NCBI GenBank assembly: GCA_037013685.1
Contig: CM072906.1
Span: 5,493,001 to 5,557,000 of the forward strand
DNA length: 64,000 nt
From: Acridotheres tristis
Lineage: Eukaryota > Chordata > Aves > Passeriformes > Sturnidae
Reading direction: 5' to 3'
In this document: piece after piece, positions 53,484 to 64,000 of the stretch
Numbering within the stretch: position 1 is the first letter of the stretch
Layout: each line of letters begins with the position of its first letter
Notes under the pieces: generated by a model
Told to the model about the DNA's origin: nothing
Databases searched by the model: none
The model's input: only the letters and a program-made list of their open reading frames with translations
Position numbers and translations under genes: made by a program

Positions 53484-54990
53484 GGTGAGCTGGGGCTCAG
53501 GGCCACCCTCTGACCCCTCTGACAGCTGGAAGATTTTCATGGTTCTCCAAAAATCACCTGGTGGAGAGCCATGGGGAGGGAAGAGGTGATTGCAGCACAG
53601 GAGAGCTCTGGGCTGAGCCTGGGACAGTGAATTCCTCCAAGATGGGCTTAATGGATTGTTGGGGATTTGGGTGTGGGGTGGAATCAAAAGCTGTGTTTGA
53701 GTGTTGCTCTAATTACAAGCAGGCTCCTTTGAAGGAACAGAGAGGCCTCAGCCATCAATAACATCACTGGAGGAGAAAATTGAAGGGATATCTGCCCAAT
53801 TAAATAACCTACGGGGCTGGAATTGAGAATCAATGTGCCATGAAGGATGAGGGATGGGCTGCTGGCACCGAGCACTCCATCCACACCCACAGCCTCACAT
53901 CCCACAAGGACAGGGTGGGAATTCTGCCCTGGCACTGGCCAGGCTGGGTGTGAGATGGACACATGTTCTGGTTTAGGGCAAATTTGGGAGGACATTTTTG
54001 ATTTTTTTTTTTTTTTTTTTTATTTTTAGGAAACAGATCTAAGCAATTTTTTGTTTTTTAACTGATTCAGGGAAATATTTTTCTGGAGAGAAGTGGGAAA
54101 AACCTGTTTATTTAACAGGTAAAGTACTTTCCAGCACAAAAATTAACAATATTAAAGAGCAGAACTTCTTGCTGCTTTGAAGAGATGATAAATTCAGAAG
54201 AGTTTTTTTTTTTTTTGGTGGGTTGCAGCCTGGTTTATTTAGTTTGTTTTTAGTTCCTCTGCCACTGGGAAATGCCAGGCCAGGTTTGGAGGGCCACAGG
54301 TGTGAACTTTTGGTGCCTTTTTTGAGTTTTTAATTCAGAACAGGTTTGAACAATTTTAAGAAAAGGGAAAAAAAACTAGAGCTCAGGGAACTTTTTTGTT
54401 TCAGCTAGCCAGAAAAACTAACTAAAAGTAAAGGAGAGAGGAGAGCTCTCTCCTGCTGCCCACTGCACACAACCCAGTGTGTGTGAAGGCTGCAGAGGAG
54501 CAAGGGCAAGTGCAGGTGCTTTTCTGGATATTTTCCCATTTTTTGGGGAGGCCTGGAGAAGTGGAAGGGAATTTTCTGAGTGTTTGAAGGGTTGGGCTTG
54601 TTGAACATGAGAGGGATGAACGTGGGGGGACAAGAGTGGGACATGAGGACACAGGGCTGCAGCTGGAGAACTGGAGTGGGGAATTGGAGCAGGATTTTGG
54701 GCAAGAACTGTGGGTCTGTTTTTCCCTCCTTGAGGAAAACCAAAGTTTGATCCCTGGTGTTTTGTGTGGGTTTTGCAGGACCCAGAGCAGGCCCCCTGTG
54801 GAAGGGTTTTTCCATCATCTGGGCACTTTTCCAGCTGGGGTTAAGGGTAAGAAACCCCTGCTCTGTGTTTCTCCTTCCTCCTCCTCCTCCCACCTTGCCC
54901 AAGGCGAGTCCCCACTGTGGCCCAGGGGCCACAAAGCCAAGGCCACCCCGTGCTGGGACAGCAGGAGAGGGGCACGGCCAAATCCTGCTC
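53484..54990. other. Unrecognised non-genic sequence
   Basis: T runs lie at about 53999-54022 and 54204-54216. The sequence lies between two same-strand LTRs but shows no gag, pol or env similarity, so it is not a proviral interior. Confidence 0.6.
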
Positions 54991-55145
54991 TGCCACTTTA
55001 ATTTTTTATAAAGGAGAAATTAATTTCATCTTTGCCTAAGTACCTGTCACGTTCAATTACTGAGGCTGATAGTGAAAATGACGAAGCAGCCAGGTCATTA
55101 GGCAAATTTTAATTAGAGACTCAGCTGCCCTTTACTAATAAGATG
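54991..55145. other. AT-rich low-repeat block, candidate conserved non-coding element
   Basis: It contains TTATAAAGGAGAAATTAATT, GTCACGTTCAATTACTGAGG and GGCAAATTTTAATTAGAGAC. There are no repeat words, several TAAT cores and a CACGT core. Composition-based suggestion only. Confidence 0.3.
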
Positions 55146-57409
55146 CTACAACTCTTTCCTGGTGTTCCTGCTCTCCATCCACGGGGTCTTTCCAAGCCTA
55201 TCCAGGGATGTTGTTCCCCTTCTCAGCACCCTTTGGGGGCTTCCCACGTGGAGGAAGAGCTTGGGATGAGGCAGGGATGCAGGGGATGGTGGCCAATGGC
55301 TCCGTGTCCACTGGAGATCGGTGACAATGCAGGGCTCTGCTCTGGGACCAGTAATGTGCGAGTCCTCACCAGTGCCCCAGACTGGCACTGAGGGCACCCT
55401 CAGCACGTCTGGAGGTGGCACCAGGCCGAGCAGAGCATTCCACATGCCCCGGGGCATTCCACAGGGACCTGGACAAGCCCAAAAATTGGGTCCTGATGAG
55501 GTCCAGCAAGGCCAAGAGAGGAGGAATCCAGGAGCAGCCCCTCCCTGAGCCCTGGCTGTGGAGAGGGGGAAAACAGGATGGAGGAGGAGAAGAAGAGGCT
55601 CTCTCTTCCTCTCCTGGCTGGGGACAGGATCAAACCTCCCCACGATGTCCCCAGGCCTGTGTGCCCTGCAGGGACCTGGTTTTGTGTGGGATCCTCCCTT
55701 GGGGCTGCCCATCCCAGTCCCTCTGCCAGAGCACCACAAACACCACCCTGACCCATTTCTATTTCTGTTCCCCGTCCATGGGATGTGCCTGGAGCCGGGC
55801 AGGGATGCAGGAAGGGATTCTGTGCCTGGATCCTGATTTTTTTTGGGAGGCTTGGAGACAGAATCCTTTGCTCCAGCCCAAATATTTTCTGCGGTGCCTC
55901 CACCACGCCGATTTTATCCCATTTTTAAATTCCCATCACTCTCCCATCCCCATGGATCTCCACCCTGCTCGGGAAGCCCCAGCAGGAGCAGCTTTATCGA
56001 CAGGAAAAGGCGTTTTTGCTCATCATGAAAACTTCCTGCAGGAAAGTGGTGCTTTCAATCAAATCCCACTCGGGAGGGCGAGGGGAAGGGAGAATTCTGT
56101 CACGGAGCTTTTTGGCAAAGTGAAAACCTCCCTGTTTCCACACATCTGCAAGGGAAAGCTTCAATTTCGCACCTCGAAGTGATTTTCACGCTGACATTTC
56201 TTTTATTCCATATAATCAGGCGGCTCTAAATATTAGAGTTTCGCCGCCAGGAGGAAACATTTTGAGCGGCATTTCCCCACCTTTCCCACCTTCCCTTTTC
56301 CTTGCTTTTCATCCCTTTAGGTGTTTGGGAAGAATGGGGTTTTTCTCAGGTGCTAAAAATTTCGCGGCCTCTTTGCCTGGGGGAATTTTCAGCCTCTTTG
56401 CCACCCCCCCAAAAAAAAAGCCACAAAATCTCATCCTTTGCCTGATTCTTCCCACCTTTCTGGAATTTCTCCAGCCTTTCCCTCTTTGGATATTCAACCC
56501 AAGACTCGGTGGTTTTGACCAGCAACCAGGAGAGAGGAGATTTAAAAAGAAGATTATGCAAAAGAGTAGTGGCCTTTTTTTTCCCCCCTTTTCTCCTCAT
56601 CTTGTGCAAATTACCCTATTATTCTGCTCCCTTAGGATGCCTGAGTGTCCTTATTTCTTCTTTTGAGCTAAAGTCATCCATGCATTAAATTAGTTCTCTG
56701 CCTAGAAATAGCTTGATTACTTTCTCCAAGCCTCGCTTAATGGGAGGCTCCCGGAGAGTTTCAAAAATAAAAACGGGGTAAAAAAAGGGAAAAGGGGAGG
56801 GGAAAGGAGGAGCAGGGGTAGGATGCAGCCTCCTGGAGCCCTTGGAGGAGGGATTTGCCTGGAGTGGGAGGTGTTGTGCAGGGATCCATCCCCATCCCGG
56901 CACTCGTGGGATGGCTGGGGCTGGGTTTGGAGCTCTGTGAAATCCTGGCCATCGTCCCTCCCGCAGCTCTGGGTCACTAGTGGGGTGTTTCCTCGTGGTT
57001 TGGTTGAATTTTGCCTCAGATTTCTGATTTTTCCATGCGGTTGCTGTGGTGGAAGGGAGAGAAGGGAGGCCTTGGTGGGACACCCCATCCCAGAGCTGTG
57101 TGGGACAACTGCAAACACTGGGAAGAGCCAGGATCCCCCAGAATCCCAAATTTTCTTCCCCACAATCAGCCTGCCCCCAGTGCAAGGCTCCCGAGGTGCA
57201 GACATGAGCAGATTTGGATAATAAACCTCAATTCTCTGATGTTTTTGCTGTAATAACACAACAGCAGCCGGCACAAATCCCATCCTGGCAAAGCTGTGGG
57301 ACCACAAAGCTCCCCGCCAGCTTCCCAAATTCCTCCCCTCTTCCTGCAGCACCTTTGAGCCTGTTCCCTCCTTGCTGGGGCAGCCACGATCCTCATCCCT
57401 GCTCCACCC
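55146..57409. other. Unrecognised non-genic sequence
   Basis: A nested palindrome lies at 56219-56248: GGCGGC pairs with GCCGCC around CTCTAA/TTAGAG. Open frames of 255 codons (plus, 55415-56182) and 327 codons (minus, 57700-56717) have no recognisable domains. Part of the latter reads the 20-bp repeat at 57.4 kb. Confidence 0.55.
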
Positions 57410-57535
57410 ACCAACCTCTGTGGATCCCTCACATCCCTCATTATTTCCCTCACATCCCTCATTTTCTCCCTCATACCCCTCATTATCTACTCCATGCCCC
57501 TCCTTTTTCTCCCTCCCATCCCTCCTTTCCATCCA
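57410..57535. repeat. ~20-bp imperfect tandem repeat, about 5 copies
   Basis: Units of TCCCTCACATCCCTCATT(A/T)T type with drift to CCTCATACCCCTCATTATCT and CCATGCCCCTCCTTTTTC. It is a pyrimidine-rich, decaying array. Confidence 0.8.
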
Positions 57536-58312
57536 GGACCAGCAGGGATGGTGAAGCTCAGCATCCTCAGAGCCTCCAGCACAATTCCAGAGGCTCTTCC
57601 CCACCCCAGGTTCCCATCTGGGCACTGGGATCATCCCTGACTTTCCCTCCCTGCTGGAACTCTCTCTCCTCCCATTAACCGTGGGGTTTTTTTCCCCCAT
57701 CCTCCCTCCCTGGGAATCTTTTTTGGAGCAGAAAGATGAGGCTGAGCCCTGAGAGGGGCAGTGAATGTCAGATAATGGCCTCAGAAAATGTCCTGAGCTC
57801 TTCTGTGCCCATTCCTGTGTGCAGCCTTGACATTTGTGCTGCTTTTGGGACAGTTTGGTTATTTCCCCCTTATTTCCCTGCCTGTGCTGGTTCCCAGCTG
57901 TTTGCAGCAGTGCTGGGAGCTGTTCCCTGCTAATTCAGGGCCAATTATCCCTCATTTCCCACTGAGTTTTGCTGTATCCTCCCCAGAATTGCATCTTTCC
58001 CTTCCTTCCCAGCTTTTCTTCCCACTGGCTCCTCCAAAATCGAGTGCTGGAGGTAATTTGAGCAGCACCAGCAGATCTAGAGGGAAGGTGTGAGGCTGCT
58101 GCCCTCTCCCAAGACATTCCCTGCACCCAGTGATGCTCCTCCTCCTCCTCCTCTCTGGGATCAAACCAGCTCTCCCAGGAGCTGGAGCCATCCCTGCTGT
58201 CCCAGTGCAGCAATAATTTGTGATTTGGATCATCCAAGAAATCCATTCCCGTTCTGGAGAGTCCCTTCCCTGCTCCCACCAACCGTGACAAAAGGAGCAG
58301 GGGTAAAAGGAG
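57536..58312. other. Unrecognised non-genic sequence
   Basis: A (CTC)n run lies at 58137-58155. Nothing else is recognised. Confidence 0.6.
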
Positions 58313-58318
58313 CCGTGG

Positions 58319-59013
58319 GGTAAGAGCTGAAAGAGGGATGGGGGCTCCAGGAGGCTCTTTAAATGCTGTTTATTGTATGCAAATGATACAGTAATTTATT
58401 TATTATTTAAAATGCTGTTTATTGTATCCAGGCACAGCAATTCAGGGGTCGTGGGTGACACGAGCCCAGCCCACAGCCTGTCAGCCACAGCTGTGGCTTC
58501 GTCTGAAGCTTCTCCAGTTCTGCTTACAATGCATTATAAACTTTTCATTGCAGAGCATCTCAAAACATGACAACCAATCAATACCTTTACTGTTACCTAC
58601 AGCCCATCAGAACCACTAACATTACCATATTCACGTCACTGTTTCCCAATCACAAAATGTTAATATGTTACAGTTTAAGCAGGAAGTTGTTTTTCCATTT
58701 TCTCACACTGGAAATGTTTGAAATCTTTCTTTTTACTTGCAACGTGGCATTTTTGTTTGCCGGTGAAATCTTTTTGCTTGGTAAAAACATCTTCTGTTTG
58801 AGGTGGATTTATCCTTTGCTCTGAGCCATAAAAACCCCTTCCAGCTCACATACTAACACACTTTTGGCTTTTTAGTTACCCAGTCAGACTGGCTCAGCAA
58901 TTCTTTTATATCAAAACTTGCTTTCATTTCTATTCCTTCTTCAGATTCCACATTCAAAGATCTTTCTATGATATCTGTGAGACCTTCCTGTCAAATCCTT
59001 ATCTTTTCCAACA
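58319..59013 (-). mobile_element. Solo endogenous retrovirus LTR, ~695 bp, same family as the 52.9-kb LTR
   Basis: The minus strand starts TGTTGGAAAAGATAAGG at 59013. CCGTGG flanks it at 58313-58318 and 59014-59019, a 6-bp direct repeat different from that of the 52.9-kb copy, so the two are separate insertions. A segment of about 20 bases carrying AATAAA and an AAACAGCATTT word is present twice (58364-58380 and 58409-58426), so the copy has a duplicated polyadenylation signal. An octamer ATGCAAAT (58377-58384) lies between the two. No retroviral gene remains. Confidence 0.78.
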
Positions 59014-59019
59014 CCGTGG

Positions 59020-60112
59020 GATCCTGATCCCAGAGATGGGAGGGCAGGGGGAGGCTCCTCACTGCAGCCACGGGGGAGATGGAGCAGCAAGGGATGGTTT
59101 GGGTGTCCCCAAAACCAGGAAAAGTGTCCCCAGCCACTGTGGGGATGACAGGGGTCTTGCTCTCCCTCCACTTCCAGGCTCTCCCTGCCTTTCCCAGGGC
59201 AGTGGGAAATGAAATTTCCCCCTCTGTGAGACTTTCCAGGTTTTTGGAGGGGACCAGCTGAGCCTGAGGCATCTCCCATGGGTTCTGTGGGAGAAGAGCC
59301 ACATCTGGAGGGGGTTTTGCACCATCCAGGATGTTTTTCCATGGGAATTCCCACTCTGAGCATCCCTCCCGGAGTTCAAGTCCCCCATCTCCCTTTTTCC
59401 AAGGCACAGAGGAGCTCCTGGCCGTGGGTGGGGAGGTGGGAGGGTGACAGGGTGACATCTCCAAACTGGGAAACGCCAGCACGGAAAATGTCCCCAGGCC
59501 TTTCCCAGCCCCTTCCCTGACTGCTGGAGGAGAGATAAAAATGCTCCAGAAAATCCTGTCTGTGCTGAGAGACGGAATGAGGCCTTTTCTTCCTTTAATT
59601 AAACAGAAAATGTCTCCCTCCAAAGTCATTAATTACTAATGACACAATTAGAGGCAGTAGAGAAGGGAAGGAGGGGTGTGAAGAAAAAGGGAAAAAGAAA
59701 AGAGACAAAACAAACTCAACACCCCCCAAAAAACCCACTGGCAATGGGAGATGTTTGAATCTTGAGAGAAATTAAGGAAATAATTGCTTGATTTGAAGTT
59801 AATTCTCATTCCTGCTGGGCCCACACAGGATGGGATGGGAGCCACCTTCCCAGAGCAAGGGGAGGGGTCCCTGTCTGCTGGAATCTGATTTTCCTCAGGC
59901 GTGTCAGGGTCCTGAAAACCTGGATTTAGCCCCATAATCCCAATATTCACCCTGCCCCACACCTCCCTTGCCATCCCATATTCCCAGACAAGGAATGAAC
60001 TCTTCCCTCCTGCCCCATCCCGAGCTCTGCTGGTGCCAGGGATGGAGCAGAGCCGAGGACAGGCAGGGACAGAGAATCCATTCCTGAATCTGGAGATCCT
60101 TGGCTTCCAAAG
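59020..60112. other. Non-genic sequence with small AT-rich block (about 59570-59660)
   Basis: TTCCTTTAATTAAACAG and AGTCATTAATTACTAATGAC give a TAAT-dense patch of about 90 bases. Remaining sequence is unrecognised. A minus-strand open frame of about 212 codons (59629-58991) runs into the LTR and is not a gene. Confidence 0.5.
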
Positions 60113-60560
60113 TGATGCCTTGAGGAGCTGGAACAGAGGCTGCACACAGAGTTAAGGAGAATAAAATGGGTATTTATTGTGAGGCCTACAAAAGCCACAC
60201 CCTGGCAATAAAAGTGCCACAGTGGTGGCCCCTGCCTGGATGGCTCCAAGATGGAAGGAAAGGAAAAAATCTCACACTTTTATAGGTTCTGGTTAATTTG
60301 CATGGACCCACCCTCCACCTTTCCACGATATTTGTGCTTAGGGCCTGAAGTTTGGAGAAACTGTCCTTGAGTTCTGAACTGGAACAGGAACTGTTTTGTC
60401 TTCATCACCCCAGCACATCAGAAAAGCACATCCAAGGAGAACAGGAAAACTTAAAACTAAAGGCATCAAAAGGGCAGCTGGAATTGCTTGCAATTGCTCC
60501 TCAAATCTATTCTGCAAAAGAGATGAAGGGTGTGGGAAGGAGGGAGCCCAGCAGAGCTTC
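60113..60560 (-). mobile_element. Solo endogenous retrovirus LTR related to the 40-kb LTR
   Basis: Read on the minus strand: octamer ATGCAAAT (complement of 60296-60303), TATA box CCTATAAAAG (complement of 60277-60286), AATAAATA (complement of 60171-60178), then a U5-like end ..CAAGGCATCA at 60113. The same elements occur in the same order at 40075-40436. The distal U3 edge is not visible; 60560 is an estimate. A minus-strand 96-codon frame with a hydrophobic stretch spans the U3 side, but I do not recognise it as env or another retroviral protein. Confidence 0.72.
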
Positions 60561-61854
60561 TTTATTCCTCTGGGATCTGACACTGGAGAGCCTTTGGGAG
60601 CAGAGGCTGCATTAGGCAAAAAGAGCAAATCCCAGCCTCTGTTTTGGGGTGAAAAACAACCTCGGAGCTGGAGCTGGGGTGGGGGCAGCCCTGGGGGTGG
60701 CAGAGGAAGGGGTGACGGTCACCCCATGGGGGATCTCCAGGTTTTCCACCTTCTTTTCCATGCTGGACATGCCTCGGGAAGGGAAGGTGCCAAAGCTGGG
60801 CTCTGTGTGCCTGGGAGGGCTGAGGCTGTTCCTCTCCTCTGGGGCCCTCAGGGTTTCTGCTTCAAGTCCCCTGGCACTGCTCATTTCATTCTATCCCAAA
60901 GGTGAGCTTTTCCAGCTTTTCCCACCCCACAACGTCTCTGTCTCACCCCAAAACTCCCCCAAAATCAGAAAACCAGAGAGGAGGAAGGTCCATCCTTGCT
61001 GTTCCTGCCCTTCAGGCCCCCAAACCCTGGTGGGCATCACTCTCCTCCCATCAGGAGGCTCCAAAATTCTTGCTCAGGATTGCAGAATTCCCAGGGCAAT
61101 AATTCCCTTTTCCCTGTGCCACGGCACCCTCAGGCAGCAAAATTTGCTCAGCATCAGTCGTGGAGAGCCCAGTGAAAGTTTCTGTGCCCTGTCTCCTACC
61201 GGGATATCCTCTCACATCAATTCCCACCGGCTTTTTATGTGTAAAAAAAAAGCGAGGGAAGGCAGAAAATGGGGAGGAAAAAATCCAAGATTTTTTTGAC
61301 TGTTCAGTCCCCCTGGAGGTGGGGAGGGAGAAAATCTCCTAATCCGTGGTTTTGCCATTGAGCAATTATGTGCAAATGAGTTAATCACAGGGTCACAGGA
61401 GCCAGAACCATTAATTAATCCCCAGCATGAGCTGGAAAGATGAATTCTTTGCTGCAATAAACAAATGTGAGGAATGTGGTGAGGAATCAGCTCCTGCTGG
61501 ATGATCCCAGAGCTCCCTGCAGGGCTTGGTTTGCCCCCCCCCCAGACCACAGAGCTGCCCTTTGCATCCCTGCCAAAGCTCAGGAACAGCATTCCTGGGA
61601 AATCCCTGCGCCTGGGAAAGGGGAGCAGGGGAATGAGAACAAATCCAGATGTTTGGTCACCCCTGGAAAAGGTCTGAGGTAAAGGGTGCTGCTCCCTCCT
61701 GGTGTTCCCAGTGTTTGGAGCAGGGGTAGGACACTGGATCCCATTAAATCCCAGATGGATCCAGCACATCTCCAATGAAAGGGCTCTAAAGCCAGCCCAG
61801 AACAAAGGAAACTTTGTTGTAAATCCTAGAAAAATATCCTATTTTCTCTTTTTT
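60561..61854. other. Unrecognised non-genic sequence
   Basis: Open frames of 197 (minus) and 216 (plus) codons have no recognisable domain. Nothing else is identified. Confidence 0.6.
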
Positions 61855-61894
61855 CATCTTTTTTTTCTTTTTTTTTTTTTTTTTTTTTTTTTTA
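61855..61894. repeat. Poly(T) run
   Basis: About 33 T in 35 bases after TTTTCATC. On the minus strand it is a poly(A) that could be the tail of a retroposed copy, but no transposable-element body is recognisable beyond it. Confidence 0.85.
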
Positions 61895-64000
61895 GTACTT
61901 CCCCTCATTTCCCCATATGAAGCAGTTGGAAAGGATGAGAAAACTCCTGAAATTCTTGTGGCAAATTCTTCCTCTAAACCCAAACCACCCCAATTCCAAA
62001 AAATATCCTATTTTTTCGCTTTAGGCTGTGTGAGCTGACTGCACTCTATTTATTCAGCTAAATGGAAAAGGAATAATGGAAATCATCCCAAATTCCCCCT
62101 GGATTGGGCAAGGCAGGATGAAACTCCCCTGGCTGGGTCTCAGCACCTCCCTGCTCTGCATCCCATTGTCACTCCCCTGCTCCCCCTGGATCTGTGCAAA
62201 GGGGAGACCCCCAGATCCTGATGGAGATGCTCAGCATGGAGACTGCAATCCCAAAAAACAACTGAGGGAAGCTGGGAAGGACATTCCTTTCCAGATCAGA
62301 GGGTTTTTACACACTTCCCCCAAACCCCATCATTTTAGGCCTCTCCATTTTTTTTTAAATCTCAATTAAAACCCATTAATCCATTTTAAAGGAATTTAAA
62401 AATTCTGACAACAAAGCAATCCAAGGGGAGCTGAGTGTCCTGAAGTGAAACTTTTTGGTTTGAGAGTAACAGAATGGAACATCCCAGCTCGTCCCAGACA
62501 CATTCCTGGGGTGTCCCTTTGCTGGGTGTCACCAGTGATGGGTTTGATACTGTAACAAGGGACTGTCCCATTGGCACTGCTTAATTCCACAGTTCCAAAT
62601 CATTGCTGCTGTTACATCCAGGGTAAACCACAATTTGTGGAGCCCAAAAAGCCACCCTGGGCGTTGGCCAAGGTGTGGCACTGAAATCCCCACCCACGTG
62701 TTCATCTTCCACCCAAATAAATTCCTTGGAGCAGCAGAAATCTTTTTTAGGGATAGGGAGCAAAAATGAACTCCAGACACCAACCAGCGATGAGAGATCC
62801 ATCAGTTCACGTGCTCAATCCATTTCCAGGAGATCCCAGGAGTTTTCCTGGGATTTCTCCCCTCATTTATGGGATCTCTGACCTTTACAGAATTGGCCAA
62901 TTCTCTCCCCAGGCCCGGCACTGTTTGTTCCCCCTCTCCTGCCTCCCCGCTCCTACTGATCCCTCTGTTCCCAGCCCTGATCATTTTTGGGAAGAGCATT
63001 TTGGGAGCCTTGTCAGCCACAGGGAAAAGGTGTCCCATGGCCCTGGGGGTGAAGGGAGGGATCAGGATGAGGAGTCTCCCTGTGAAATGGGAAATTTTGC
63101 ATCAGAGCCTGGGGGATCAGATGGGAAGAGCTGGGAAGTGTGGGCTGGGTGACACTTTTGGGGACAAGTGAATCGTGGCCCCAAACCCCAGTGGTCAGAG
63201 AGCAAAAGCTGCTGGTGCCACAGGGAACAAAATTCCCGCTTTTCTTAAGTGAGGATGGGGATGCTGAAATACAGGGATGGGGATGACTCTTGGAATCCAG
63301 CCCTGATTCACCCCAGCAAAATCCTAAAAACCCCACAGAGGCTCAGGGGTGGTTCTGGGGCTGCAGGACCCAGAATGGATGGAAAAAATCCTTGGACCAT
63401 GAGGAGACTGTGGGGATATGAGGAAATCAAGGTGACCATGCTGCACTGAGCCATAATCCCCTGCTGGAAAAGGGGAAAAAAGGTTGGGATATCTGAACCC
63501 TGCCAGCAGCAGAGCAGGAGGGAGGCCAGGCAGCTCCCTGTGTTAAAGGAGAGAGAGAAAATGAGTCCTTTTTGGTCTCCTCACCCATTTACACACATCA
63601 AACTTCCCAAAAGCTAAGCCAAATAAAGTCGTCTTATCGGTGTATTACCACTTAAGGCTCTTTCAGGCAGATTTAGGATGAATTAGTGCTTTTTTTAACC
63701 ACAAAAAAAAGAGGAGCAAAGTGAAATTTCTCACTCCATCAGCCCATGCAGCCTCTGCCTTAACCCTTGGAGGGAAGAATGGGGTCAAGGCTGGGCCAAG
63801 GTCCCTCCTGGTGCCAGGCTTTGGTGGGGAAGGAGCTGCTTCCCAGGGATCCTGGAGATTCTGGGAGAGGTTTTGGGTTGGCTCCAGAGCACGCTGATAT
63901 TCCTTTGGTGAGTTATGAAGCTTTTGGGAGCACAGGGAGTGCTCCAAAGTCCCACCTCAGCTCCAGCAGTGGGGAAACACCATTGTGGCTCGTTAGGAAG
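61895..64000. other. Unrecognised non-genic sequence
   Basis: Nothing is recognised up to the end of the window. Short open frames only. The 62340-62400 stretch is AT-rich. Confidence 0.6.

Noticed and set aside
56717..57700. 327-codon minus-strand open frame as a gene
   Set aside because: Its Glu/Gly-rich part is the translated 20-bp repeat at 57.4 kb. The rest matches no known family.
53484..58312. Proviral interior between two same-strand LTRs
   Set aside because: The LTRs have different flanking 6-bp repeats and the interval shows no retroviral protein similarity.
60338..60628. 96-codon minus-strand frame with a hydrophobic stretch as retroviral env remnant
   Set aside because: It lies in the U3 side of the LTR and has no env feature I can recognise.

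Overview
This 64 kb window looks like vertebrate, non-genic DNA, most likely from a songbird. The evidence is several fragments of the avian LINE CR1 (3' ends plus one old reverse-transcriptase piece), LTRs of endogenous retroviruses resembling those I know from passerine genomes, a moderate-to-high G+C background, and an unusually dense scatter of minisatellites and pentanucleotide arrays. There are no bacterial-type operons, ribosome binding sites or CRISPR arrays. I found no exon, tRNA or other RNA gene I can defend. The species call is inference. 'Bird' is well supported, 'passerine' moderately so.

Layout. 1-13.6 kb: mostly unrecognised sequence with a T/G-rich low-complexity tract (2.9-3.1 kb), a ~170-bp tandem array directly abutting an LTR (3.5-4.5 kb), a related LTR (10.7-11.2 kb), a 21-bp minisatellite (9.3 kb), a CR1 3' end (10.0-10.26 kb) and a small CpG-rich patch (10.3 kb). 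13.6-25.5 kb: three large minisatellites (13.6-14.7, 18.7-19.5 and 24.3-25.5 kb, the last with a 300-bp higher-order repeat), an old CR1 reverse-transcriptase fragment (16.6-17.0 kb), a CpG-rich block with an RFX-type X-box and a POU octamer (19.9-20.25 kb), and a perfect palindromic oestrogen response element (23.87 kb). 25.5-46 kb: AT-rich blocks, 44-, 21-, 20- and 40-bp minisatellites, (TTCTA)n/(TTCCA)n, (ATCC)n and a 350-bp (CCCAT)n array, a solo LTR at 40 kb, CR1 pieces at 32.1 and 44.5 kb, and a triple-octamer cluster at 38.8 kb. 46-64 kb: a CR1 scrap, a diverged third copy of the 4/10.7-kb LTR, a nearly perfect long inverted repeat at 50.64-50.82 kb, two minus-strand LTRs of one family with different flanking repeats (52.9 and 58.3 kb), and a minus-strand LTR at 60.1 kb that shares its core promoter and 3' end with the 40-kb LTR.

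How it fits together. I see no gene system. The most parsimonious reading is an intergenic or large-intron region built from decayed retroelements and expanding tandem repeats, with interspersed AT-rich, low-repeat blocks rich in TAAT and octamer motifs that could be conserved regulatory elements. The long open reading frames (up to ~356 codons) are explained by G+C-rich, stop-poor sequence or by repeats open in several frames, not by recognisable proteins. The best leads are the long inverted repeat at 50.7 kb, the perfect oestrogen response element, the POU-octamer cluster, the shared octamer-TATA core of two LTRs, and the quadruplex-prone tandem arrays.
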